Source: PCC-6802 sp943367755 (lineage in GTDB: Bacteria > Cyanobacteriota > Cyanobacteriia > Pseudanabaenales > Pseudanabaenaceae). From it: a stretch of 64,000 nt of DNA. The notes below the pieces were generated by a model. That model ran no database searches and was not told the DNA's origin. It saw nothing but the letters and a program-made list of their open reading frames with translations. The position numbers were made by a program, and so were the translations under genes. Shown in pieces: positions 52,831 through 60,657 of this stretch. How positions within the stretch are numbered: position 1 is the first letter of the stretch; every line of letters starts with the position of its first letter. Where the stretch lies: contig CALRKB020000019.1 of assembly GCA_943367755.1 (NCBI GenBank), positions 1 to 64,000 of the forward strand, read 5' to 3'.

Positions 52831-53478
52831 CTAGCAGTATTTGGATACATCTTCGCCACAATCATCGGCAAGATAGCTCATGGCACGAAAACGCAATCCG
52901 ACCAACTGATCGTACAACGGATTGATTTGACACATTGCAGGTATATGGATAATTTTGCGCCCAAACAAACGTACATCCCGCTCAAACGGGCATTGGGAAG
53001 GGATCGCCTTACAGAAAAATCTAGCTAGCCGACGATCGCGAATATCCATGTGATCCAACCACTCTCGCACTGGATTGAGCAGATCGGGATGATGCTCTTT
53101 ATTGGGGGAAGATTTTATCTTTTCACGTAGGTCATTTATGGCTTTGATCTCTTGCCCGAGTGCTTGGCAAAATTGCTGGATCAAATCATCTTCTGCTTGG
53201 GTGTACATGCCATCTACCATGGCGATCGCCACCGCAGTACGCAGAAAATTTTGTCCTATATCAGGATCTTTACCAAGAGCATCTGCCAGTTCGGACGGAC
53301 TAATAGGCTTCAGTTCTTTGAGGTTGACATTGCTGCTCAATTCTGAACTTTGGATCAGCTCTTGCAGCAGATCTTGTTCGCTCTTGCTAAAGTCGCTATC
53401 TGCCCAGGCAACACTTAATAGCCCCCTCAACCAAGCGGAAACCTGCACTTGAGAGTAAGGCATGTGACTAGTAGTCAT
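52831..53478 (-). CDS. TerB-like protein with Mo-nitrogenase C-terminal domain
   Basis: This 215-residue soluble protein begins with a TerB-like helical domain (VQVSAWLRGLLSVAWADSDF, VDGMYTQAEDDLIQQFCQAL). The second half matches the domain named Mo-dependent nitrogenase C-terminus: LNPVREWLDHMDIRDRRLARFF, IPSQCPFERDVRLFGRKIIHIPAMCQINPLYDQL. That name is historical; the domain occurs in cyanobacteria that do not fix nitrogen and no role is known. Conserved cysteines (SQCPF, AMCQ, DDCGED) may bind metal. No nif genes are in the window. Confidence 0.83.
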   Translation of the reverse strand: MTTSHMPYSQVQVSAWLRGLLSVAWADSDFSKSEQDLLQELIQSSELSSNVNLKELKPISPSELADALGKDPDIGQNFLRTAVAIAMVDGMYTQAEDDLIQQFCQALGQEIKAINDLREKIKSSPNKEHHPDLLNPVREWLDHMDIRDRRLARFFCKAIPSQCPFERDVRLFGRKIIHIPAMCQINPLYDQLVGLRFRAMSYLADDCGEDVSKYC

Positions 53479-53637
53479 AACATTTCAGTCTCAACGCTGA
53501 TTACATAATAGTTCGTATTCTCAAGTTTGTAATAATCTCAAGTAGCGATCGCTCAATTTGAGTGCTTGTAGCATAGACTCAAGAAATAAGTTTTGATGTT
53601 GCATTGCACCTTGCTAGTTTTACCCGCCTAAAAAGTC

Positions 53638-55587
53638 ATGTCTCAAACCCTTAAAGTTTCATCTGGTTGGCTCAGAAGAGTTAAGTTAGCCTTAGAACGC
53701 CATTTCAGCACGCAGAAAGCATTCGCAACAGAGTTGGGGCTATCTACCCGCAGAGTTAGCGACTTTTTTAATGGCAGGCCCATTGACGCTGAAAGTTTTA
53801 AGCGCATATGTCAAAAGCTAGAACTGGAGTGGCAAAAAGTGGCAAAGGTATCGGCAAAAGCATTAGAGTTGATGCCTATGGATGCTGAAGTGAAATCTTC
53901 TGAAACCTTTACCACAGCATCAAACACAACATCAAACACAACATTACCAGAGGAAATAGCAGCCGTGCCGCAGGGTGGGGCAAGTATCCCTCGACTAGCA
54001 TCCCACTTATTTAAGAACTTTAATGCCCCTGGCCATGTCGATACCCTACCGCGCAAAAAATTTGTGCCTGTGAGCAACGTAGCTCTGCCTGTTGATATGG
54101 ATGATGACGACAAGGACGATGACGAGGAAGTGACTGACTCTGCCCAACCTATGGCATCAGTTGCTTTCGTTGACGAGGATGCGACTGATTCTGCCCAACC
54201 GATGACATCAGTTGATTTTGTTGAGCCAAACTCTAATTTAAATAGCAATGTTGAGGACGCGATCGCTGCTGCCAGACAACCAGAAGATCCGCTTGATGCG
54301 CTCAAAGCTGTCTTAAATGAGCTGAGGGCAGAAAAAGAACCTGTTGCTCCAGTGCCGTTACCAGCAGAGTCCTTTAAAGCTAAGACTCTAGATCGTATTA
54401 GCGATCGCAACGAGAACGACATCAAAATACCGAAAGCACCTTTAGTACAACTAGAGGCATTAGAGAATACTGAGGATGAGGATGAGGTTTTGAGTGACCT
54501 GGCAGATTCTGCCCCAGATAGCTTCAGCGATGAGGTAACAGCTATTACTCTGAAGGTGATCGTTCCTCAGCCAACACGCGAAGCAGAAGACACCAAGGCA
54601 TTACTCAAGTTGTATCGCGATGCCTGTGCGATCGGGGATTGGGATACAGCATCTGAGGTAATTAGATATGCAGATTGGCACTACCTAAAAGAAATAGGCG
54701 AGCTACAGCTGATTCTGGAACTGCACGAACAATTACTGCCTAGCAATTGGCGTAGCGGTGGACGTAAGGTCAGCGATCTCTATCGACACTGGCAAATTCT
54801 ACATAATAGTGGCGGGACTTGTTATTATCTGGGTGATTTCGCCGCCGCTATAGAGTTGTATGAAACGGCGCTTGCCCTCATCCCCCAACTGGATCGCCCC
54901 GATCTAGAGTTGACCGTGCTCTATGGCCTGGGACTTGCCAATCAAGCATTGGGCCAAGACCAAACTGCGATCAAATATTTTCAGCAGTATCTGATGCGAG
55001 CAATTGAACAACAGGACGATCAGGCGCAAACAACGGCGCTCTGTAACTTGGGAAATATCTACTATGCTCTACGGCAGTATCGTACCGCAATTAGCTATTA
55101 CCTTAAGTTTCTCAGTGCAATGACGCAGAGCGATTTCGTCCCAAATGCCTTTGGCCGCCTTGTCAGCGAAATTAATATTTTAGGTAATCTTGGTAGTGCT
55201 TATTACAAATTGGGTGACTATCAAGCTGCCATCAACTATCAGCAAAGATATCTAGAAATTGCCAAAGACTCAGGTCATCGGGAAAGAGAGGCGATCGCAC
55301 TGATTAGCCTGGGATTTGCCTATAGTGCTTTAGGACTGGAACAAACTGCACTTGAGCATCAACAGCAAGCGCTCAACCTGGCGCGCCAGCTTCGCAATCA
55401 CCGTTTACAGGTATCAGCACTCAAGGGACTGGGGCATAGCTATCGCGATCTAGCTAACTACCGCATGGCGATCTCTTGCTATCAACAATCGCTAGAAATT
55501 GCTCAACAAATTGGCGATCGCGACGCACAGGTGCAAGCCATGTATAGTTTGCGCAAATTGCACGGCACGCTATTGAGGGCAAACTAA
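53638..55587 (+). CDS. HTH-domain TPR protein with long acidic linker
   Basis: This is a 649-residue soluble protein. Residues 1-70 form a lambda-repressor-like helix-turn-helix (FATELGLSTRRVSDFFNGR) of the kind that heads many cyanobacterial STAND-type or WD40 proteins. A low-complexity acidic region follows to about 310, containing a 51-bp in-frame tandem duplication. From about 375 to the end come six or more TPR repeats with consensus such as LGNIYYALRQYRTAISYYLKFL, LGSAYYKLGDYQAAINYQQRYL and LGHSYRDLANYRMAISCYQQSL. No NTPase domain is present. Protein-protein interaction coupled to DNA or sensor binding is likely, but the partner is unknown. Confidence 0.85.
   Translation: MSQTLKVSSGWLRRVKLALERHFSTQKAFATELGLSTRRVSDFFNGRPIDAESFKRICQKLELEWQKVAKVSAKALELMPMDAEVKSSETFTTASNTTSNTTLPEEIAAVPQGGASIPRLASHLFKNFNAPGHVDTLPRKKFVPVSNVALPVDMDDDDKDDDEEVTDSAQPMASVAFVDEDATDSAQPMTSVDFVEPNSNLNSNVEDAIAAARQPEDPLDALKAVLNELRAEKEPVAPVPLPAESFKAKTLDRISDRNENDIKIPKAPLVQLEALENTEDEDEVLSDLADSAPDSFSDEVTAITLKVIVPQPTREAEDTKALLKLYRDACAIGDWDTASEVIRYADWHYLKEIGELQLILELHEQLLPSNWRSGGRKVSDLYRHWQILHNSGGTCYYLGDFAAAIELYETALALIPQLDRPDLELTVLYGLGLANQALGQDQTAIKYFQQYLMRAIEQQDDQAQTTALCNLGNIYYALRQYRTAISYYLKFLSAMTQSDFVPNAFGRLVSEINILGNLGSAYYKLGDYQAAINYQQRYLEIAKDSGHREREAIALISLGFAYSALGLEQTALEHQQQALNLARQLRNHRLQVSALKGLGHSYRDLANYRMAISCYQQSLEIAQQIGDRDAQVQAMYSLRKLHGTLLRAN
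54121..54222 (+). repeat. 51-bp in-frame tandem duplication
   Basis: Bases 54121-54171 and 54172-54222 are near copies and encode DEEVTDSAQPMASVAFV and DEDATDSAQPMTSVDFV. It lies in the acidic linker of the HTH-TPR protein and is a recent replication-slippage product. Confidence 0.9.
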
Positions 55588-55675
55588 CCCCCCTCTACAA
55601 GATTTTTTGCGCAGCCGTGAACTTATTTGACCGCTTCGCGTCACTAGCGCAGTGGTTGACTGACAAACATTAGGG

Positions 55676-55726
55676 AAACTGCAAGCTATCTAACTATTTA
55701 AGTTTGGTAGGGAAGTCTTGCAGTTT
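55676..55726 (+). other. Possible leader stem before the first RTX gene
   Basis: AAACTGCAAG and CTTGCAGTTT are exact inverted repeats of ten bases separated by about 31 bases, ending 51 bases before the RTX start. It may be a long-looped leader structure or the arms of a binding site. No T-run follows, so it is not a terminator. Confidence 0.35.
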
Positions 55727-55777
55727 TCCAGAGATATCAGCTAACCTATCTAAGCTAATTTCAGGAGTTTCAAAGTT

Positions 55778-56437
55778 ATGGCAGTTTTTCTAGATTTAAC
55801 AGAAAATCCCGATAATCGTACTTTTTCCCCAGGTGAGTTAATAGGCAAATCGGTACGTGGTTTAGGTGGTGCCGATACGATTAATGGCGCGATCGATGCG
55901 GAGGAAATGAATGGGAACAGAGGGAATGACTCTGTTAGTGGTGGGGGCGGCAACGATACCCTTTTAGGTGGTCAAGACAACGATACGGTTAATGGTAATG
56001 ACGGCAACGATGTCCTCAATGGCAATAATGCCGATGACTTCGTATTCGGTAATACCGGCGATGACATTGTGCGTGGCGGCCAAGGCAACGATCAGATATT
56101 TGCAGGTGATGGAGACGATTTTCTCTATGGTGACTTCGGCACGAATACTCTTACTGGAGGTAATGGCAACGATGTCTTTGTACTGAGGACTGACACGGCT
56201 GTAGCTAATCCCTCATTTGCAGATGTAATTAACGACTTTGGCAATGGTGCCGATCTGATCGGGCTTACCGGCAGTACAACTGAAGCTGATATTTCTTTAG
56301 TTGCTGGTGGTGGAAGTCTACCCTTTACTAATGCTGACACCTTGATTAGATTGGGAACAGGAGGAGATTTCTTAGGTGTAGTTCTAAATACTGCCCCTGG
56401 AGCGATCGCAGGTCGATTCACAACCGCGCCAGGCTGA
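55778..56437 (+). CDS. RTX calcium-binding protein (short)
   Basis: This 219-residue protein is dominated by about nine hemolysin-type nonapeptides, GGxGxDxLx, between residues 28 and 130 (GNRGNDSVSGGGGNDTLLGGQ, GNDGNDVLNG, GDGDDFLYGD, GGNGNDVFVL). These fold into a calcium-bound parallel beta-roll. The C-terminal region has the common DVINDFGNGADLIGL. RTX proteins are exported by type I secretion with a signal in the last 50 residues, and no N-terminal signal is present. The secretion genes are not in this window. The gene ends 30 bases before a strong hairpin. Confidence 0.9.
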   Translation: MAVFLDLTENPDNRTFSPGELIGKSVRGLGGADTINGAIDAEEMNGNRGNDSVSGGGGNDTLLGGQDNDTVNGNDGNDVLNGNNADDFVFGNTGDDIVRGGQGNDQIFAGDGDDFLYGDFGTNTLTGGNGNDVFVLRTDTAVANPSFADVINDFGNGADLIGLTGSTTEADISLVAGGGSLPFTNADTLIRLGTGGDFLGVVLNTAPGAIAGRFTTAPG

Positions 56438-56466
56438 TAATTTAGGATTGGATTTATAAGATTTTG

Positions 56467-56503
56467 GTGAGGCTGTGCCACGCTTAGCGTGGCACAGCCT
56501 CAC
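56467..56503 (+). terminator. Perfect 17-bp hairpin after the first RTX gene
   Basis: GTGAGGCTGTGCCACGC, loop TTA, and the exact complement: a 17-bp stem with a 3-base loop starting 30 bases past the stop. It is followed only by TTCTTATT, so termination may be partial or Rho-independent in the cyanobacterial manner. It might also be a copy of a dispersed palindromic repeat. Confidence 0.75.
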
Positions 56504-57163
56504 TTCTTATTGAGATGCAAATCGCTACAAAGCATTAGGGATATAAGTTGACTCACTAATCTAATAACACTATTGATAGAATAGAGGTAGCTTCAGATAA
56601 GTATATTTCTCTCTGGAGCTAGGTTTAGAGCTTTTCCTACAAAAAACGAGGAAATGATTCTCTCACTTCTTGGCATGTAATGCATATGTAAAATGGGGTG
56701 GCAGTACCTGTTTATATCTGCTCTTTGGAACTAGTGAAATACTACTACAGGTAGCGTTATCGGGTAGAGCGAAATATTGAGGGCATATAAATGCCTGAGG
56801 GCGACAGGGTGGTCAGAAGTAGTCCCCCTTGGCAAAAATATCTTTAAAATTGAAGTTTTAGAATTGCATGTAGCGTAATTGCAGATAGCATTTCTGAGAA
56901 CTAGGGGGAAAGAGCAACTGTTCTACCGTTCTGCTGATGGCAAGTCGCGTACATACGACGTTCAGAATAAAGAACAGAATTGAGCCGAGCTATTCAGCAA
57001 TTCAGAAGTAAGTGTCAGTAGGCATAGCAATTCTCGTGTGGGGTGAGAGTTTGGGTTCGGACTAGCGATCGTGATCGCTATTCTGAAGGAAGAGGATTGA
57101 GCTTGTTGCAGCTTTACTTGGCGATGTCTACTTTTGGACTGAGAGATTGGGGATTGAAGAGAA
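56504..57163. other. Intergenic, promoter region of the second RTX gene
   Basis: About 660 bases without a credible gene. A short - strand frame at 56962-57195 has no family features. The region must contain the promoter for the long leader of the RTX gene starting at 57214. I see no repeat or tRNA here. Confidence 0.45.
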
Positions 57164-57213
57164 GGGCAAGGTCTTTTTGAGTCTAGAACTTGCAAACAAG
57201 AGAGGAAAATAAT
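57164..57213 (+). promoter_or_regulatory. Leader conserved between two RTX genes
   Basis: The bases before the start of the second RTX gene (GGCAAGGTC, then TCTAGAACTTG, AAACAA and AGAGGAAAAT) recur in the same order before the third (59009-59062), so the 5-prime leader was copied with the gene. AGAGGAAAA is the ribosome binding site. Further upstream the two sequences diverge. Confidence 0.65.
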
Positions 57214-58680
57214 ATGGCTACTTTTTTAGGAACCCCTGCCAACGATAGTTACACGGCAACTCCTGAGGGTGATGATGCCAGAGGTTTGGGCGGTAACGAT
57301 ACTCTCATTGGTAACAGTGGTCAGGATACGTTGAATGGTAATTTTGACAATGACTTGCTGCTCGCTGACAGTAGTGCCTCAACAGCTGGCGGCAATGATA
57401 GCCTCTTCGGAGGTCAAGGTAATGACACGATAGTTGGTGCGAGATTTGGGTTTAGCGGCGATGTACTACTTGGCAACCGTCATAATGACTTGCTAATTGC
57501 TTCTACCAACGGTGGTAATACACTATTTGGCGGGCAGGCTGAAGACACGCTGTATGGAAGTCTCAGTGGCAGCAACATCATGAATGGTGATATTGGCAAT
57601 GATGTGTTGATTGCTGGTCTGGGTGGCGATCGCATGCTGGGCGGTGAAGGTAACGACACCCTGGTTGGCGGTGCTGGCAGTGAAAATATGTTTGGAGGAA
57701 GTGGTTCCGATGAGTTCCAATTCTTCAGTGCAGTACCCAACGATCTGTCTATGTTTACAGGACCAGAGCAAGTGGTAAGGAGCAGAGGTGGGTTTGGTGG
57801 TGGTGACACTATCTTTGACTTCAGTACTGGTGACAGAATCGCTATCAGTCAACTAGATCGCGATGCCAGAGTCAGCATGACGACAAACGCCGCAGGCGCG
57901 GCAGAAATTACCATTGCTGGTACTGCTAGCAGCGGGCAACCTGCCAATAATACGATTACGGTGGTGGGTTTAACTAAGGATCAACTTTTGAATCCTGGTG
58001 CGCAGTTACTAGCGATTAATGGTAGCTTCATCACTGCTGTTGATACGGTTACCACAGGTAATACATCCGTCTTCACCGTAGGTGGTACTCCAGGTGGCAT
58101 CAATGGCAAGAGTTTAGTGGGTAGTCCCATTGCTGATTCATTCTCACCTATTGCAGGTGTGGCAACAACAGCGAACGGCATCCTACTGCAAACCACAGTT
58201 AACGACGATACGCTCACTGGCAATGCTGGCAATGACTTTATGGATGGCGGTGCTGGTAACGACAGCATTAATGGTGGCGATGGTGCCGACATTCTAATCG
58301 GTAATACTGGTGCAGATCGACTCACGGGTGGTGCCGATGGCGATCTGTTCAGGTTTGTTAACTTCACACCTGGTGAAATTGATGTGCTTACTGACTATAA
58401 CTTCCCACAAGGCGATCGGATCCAAATTAGTGCTGCGGCTTTTGGCGGCTCGTTAATAGCTGGTGGGCCATTTGGTTTCCAAAATGTTCCAGGTGCTCTA
58501 GAAGGAGTCAATGCCTTAACTCCAATTGGGACTTCTACCATTGGCTACGATAACGACAACGGCGGTCTCTACTTCGATCGCGATGGTGCTGGGTTGGGCA
58601 CAACTTTCGTAAGATTCGCTCAACTTTCACCAGTACCTGTTGGTGCACCTGTCTTTGGTGCCTATGACATCATTGCTTAG
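57214..58680 (+). CDS. RTX calcium-binding protein, paralogue A
   Basis: The 488 residues start at ATG 57214 behind AGAGGAAAATAAT; eight upstream in-frame residues are not conserved. Two blocks of GGxGxDxLx nonapeptides lie at about 28-160 and 330-385. The spacer VPNDLSMFTGPEQVVRSRGG between them is not RTX-like and is shared with the third RTX protein. The C-terminal part, FDRDGAGLGTTFVRFAQLS, resembles the end of other secreted cyanobacterial RTX proteins and would carry the type I secretion signal. Overall identity to the protein at 59063 is roughly three quarters by eye. Likely extracellular or S-layer-like; role unknown. Confidence 0.9.
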   Translation: MATFLGTPANDSYTATPEGDDARGLGGNDTLIGNSGQDTLNGNFDNDLLLADSSASTAGGNDSLFGGQGNDTIVGARFGFSGDVLLGNRHNDLLIASTNGGNTLFGGQAEDTLYGSLSGSNIMNGDIGNDVLIAGLGGDRMLGGEGNDTLVGGAGSENMFGGSGSDEFQFFSAVPNDLSMFTGPEQVVRSRGGFGGGDTIFDFSTGDRIAISQLDRDARVSMTTNAAGAAEITIAGTASSGQPANNTITVVGLTKDQLLNPGAQLLAINGSFITAVDTVTTGNTSVFTVGGTPGGINGKSLVGSPIADSFSPIAGVATTANGILLQTTVNDDTLTGNAGNDFMDGGAGNDSINGGDGADILIGNTGADRLTGGADGDLFRFVNFTPGEIDVLTDYNFPQGDRIQISAAAFGGSLIAGGPFGFQNVPGALEGVNALTPIGTSTIGYDNDNGGLYFDRDGAGLGTTFVRFAQLSPVPVGAPVFGAYDIIA

Positions 58681-58719
58681 CACATCACTACTGCTGGGTA
58701 GATAATAAGTAGATAGAGA

Positions 58720-58750
58720 GTAGGGAAGGCACTGCCTTCCCTACTTTTTT
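58720..58750 (+). terminator. Intrinsic terminator of RTX paralogue A
   Basis: GTAGGGAAGG, loop CACTG, CCTTCCCTAC followed by six T. A perfect ten-base stem 40 bases past the stop. Confidence 0.93.
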
Positions 58751-59008
58751 GTGAAGCATTTGAACCGAAGTAGCAGTGCGATCGCCGTCACACTTCAGAA
58801 GCAAAACGATCGCAGGTTAGAGGCTGCTGCGATCGCATGCTCACCTCTTAAAAGCGCATACAGTAAGTTCATACAGAAATAGACAACGCGGTGAGTTCTC
58901 AAACAAGCAGTTAGCGATTGAAATCAAATTCACGCTTTTGAGCTTACAGACTCACTTTAGGACATCCACTTCTCACCTGAATTTCACAGTACAGGATTTG
59001 GATAGGGC
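58751..59008. other. Intergenic with HIP1 octamers
   Basis: The stretch between the two RTX paralogues has a GCGATCGC at about 58778 and another at 58830, an ACGATCGC between them, and no gene. It must hold the promoter of the third RTX gene; I cannot identify the element. Confidence 0.5.
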
Positions 59009-59062
59009 GGCAAGGTCGTTGTAAATCTAGAACTTGAAACAAAAGGAAAGAGGAAAATCAAA

Positions 59063-60577
59063 ATGGCAAATTTTACAGGAACCGTAGCAAATGACAGTTA
59101 CACCGCAACCCCCGAAGGTGATAACGCTAGAGGCTTAGATGGTAACGATACTCTAATCGGCAACAGCGGCCAAGATACTTTGAATGGCAATGCCAATGAT
59201 GATTTACTGCTAGCTGATAGTAATTCATCCACCGCAGGCGGAAATGATAGTCTTTTCGGTGGTCAGGGGAATGACACTGTTGTTGGTGCTCGCTTTGGCT
59301 TTAGCGGCGATCAATTACTTGGCAACAGAGGCGAAGACGTCCTGATTGCTTCTACTAATGGTGGTAACACTCTGTTTGGTGGGCAAGGCAGCGATACGAT
59401 CTACGGTAGTGTCTCCAATAACAATGTGATGAATGGAGACTTGGGCGAAGATGTGTTGATTGCTGGTCTGGGTGGCGATCGCATGCTCGGTGGTGATGGT
59501 AACGATACTCTAATCGGCGGTGCTGGCAGTGATAATATGTTCGGCGAATTAGGTGCCGATCAGTACCAATTCTTCAGTGCCGTGCCTAACGATCTATCTG
59601 TCTTTACAGGCCCAGAGCAAGTGGTGCGCAGCAGAGGTGGGTTTGGTGGTTCTGATGTGATTAACGACTTCAGCACTGGTGATACTATTTCCATCAGTCA
59701 GTTGGATCGCGATGCGACCGTCAGCATGACAACTAACAGCGCAGGTGCTGCTGTGATTACAGTTGGCGGTACGGCCAGCAGCGGACAATCAACCAACAAC
59801 CAAACAATTACCTTAGTGGGTGTTACTAAAGATCAGCTTTTGAGTCCTGGTTCACAGCTAATAGCGATTAATGGCAGCTTCATCACTTCCACTGATACCG
59901 TCAACTCAGGTGATACATCTGTATTTACCGTGGGTGGTGGTACTTCAGGCGGTGGTATCAATGGACTTAGCCTTGTTGGTAGCCCCGTTGCAGACTCCTT
60001 CTCGCCTATCGCAGGTGTGGCCACAACTGCCAATGGCATCTTGTTGCAATCTACGGTAAACGATGACATTCTCACTGGCAATGGTGGTAATGACATCATG
60101 GATGGCGGTGCTGGCAATGACAGGATTAATGGTGGCGATGGCGCTGACACACTGATTGGCAATACCGGAGCTGATACACTCACTGGTGGTGCTGGACTTG
60201 ATGCTTTCAGATTTGTCAACTTCACACCTGGTGAAATTGATACGCTTGTCGACTTCCGTCGCACCACGGATGCAGATATCATTCAACTCAGTGCCGGTGG
60301 ATTTGGTGGCTCTCTTGTCGCTGGTCAGACGGGAGCTGCTGCGCCCGCTCTACCCGCACAATTTGGGTTCCTTGCGGTTGCAGGTGGATTAACAGGAATT
60401 AATGCCCCGACAGGGATTGGAATTTCTACTGTTGGCTATGATTTACTCGGCGGTGGCCTCTACTTCGATCGCGATGGTGGAGGGACAGGTACAACTTACG
60501 AACTATTTGCTCAGTTATCTCCCGTACCTGGCGCTGCTAATGCTCCTAACGCTGGATCGATCCAGATTATTGCTTAG
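59063..60577 (+). CDS. RTX calcium-binding protein, paralogue B
   Basis: The 504 residues are collinear with paralogue A (488 residues). The start MANFTGTVANDSYTATPEGDN, both RTX blocks, the spacer VPNDLSVFTGPEQVVRSRGGFGG and the calcium-like end LYFDRDGGGTGTTYELFAQLS all recur. The main difference is an insertion of about 15 residues near 415 (QTGAAAPALPAQFGFLAVAG). The two genes thus arose from a recent tandem duplication, including the leader. Exported by type I secretion presumably. Ribosome binding site AAAGAGGAAAA. The next gene is convergent. Confidence 0.9.
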   Translation: MANFTGTVANDSYTATPEGDNARGLDGNDTLIGNSGQDTLNGNANDDLLLADSNSSTAGGNDSLFGGQGNDTVVGARFGFSGDQLLGNRGEDVLIASTNGGNTLFGGQGSDTIYGSVSNNNVMNGDLGEDVLIAGLGGDRMLGGDGNDTLIGGAGSDNMFGELGADQYQFFSAVPNDLSVFTGPEQVVRSRGGFGGSDVINDFSTGDTISISQLDRDATVSMTTNSAGAAVITVGGTASSGQSTNNQTITLVGVTKDQLLSPGSQLIAINGSFITSTDTVNSGDTSVFTVGGGTSGGGINGLSLVGSPVADSFSPIAGVATTANGILLQSTVNDDILTGNGGNDIMDGGAGNDRINGGDGADTLIGNTGADTLTGGAGLDAFRFVNFTPGEIDTLVDFRRTTDADIIQLSAGGFGGSLVAGQTGAAAPALPAQFGFLAVAGGLTGINAPTGIGISTVGYDLLGGGLYFDRDGGGTGTTYELFAQLSPVPGAANAPNAGSIQIIA

Positions 60578-60602
60578 CCTGCATTATTCATGAGTTAGCT
60601 TT

Positions 60603-60636
60603 AGTAGGGTGGGCAATGCCCACCCTACTCTTTTTT
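60603..60636 (+). terminator. Intrinsic terminator of RTX paralogue B
   Basis: AGTAGGGTGGG, loop CAATG, CCCACCCTACT, then C and six T. It closes the RTX gene just before the end of aspS, which lies on the opposite strand. Confidence 0.92.
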
Positions 60637-60657
60637 GTGATGAGATATACTGCCCGC

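Noticed and set aside
53811..54425. A 204-codon - strand frame rich in serine
   Set aside because: It mirrors the acidic low-complexity linker of the HTH-TPR gene; serine runs are the complement of Asp/Glu/Thr codons.
55778..60577. Tandem DNA repeats at the RTX genes as a CRISPR-like or satellite array
   Set aside because: The periodicity is the 9-residue RTX motif at protein level inside long open frames.
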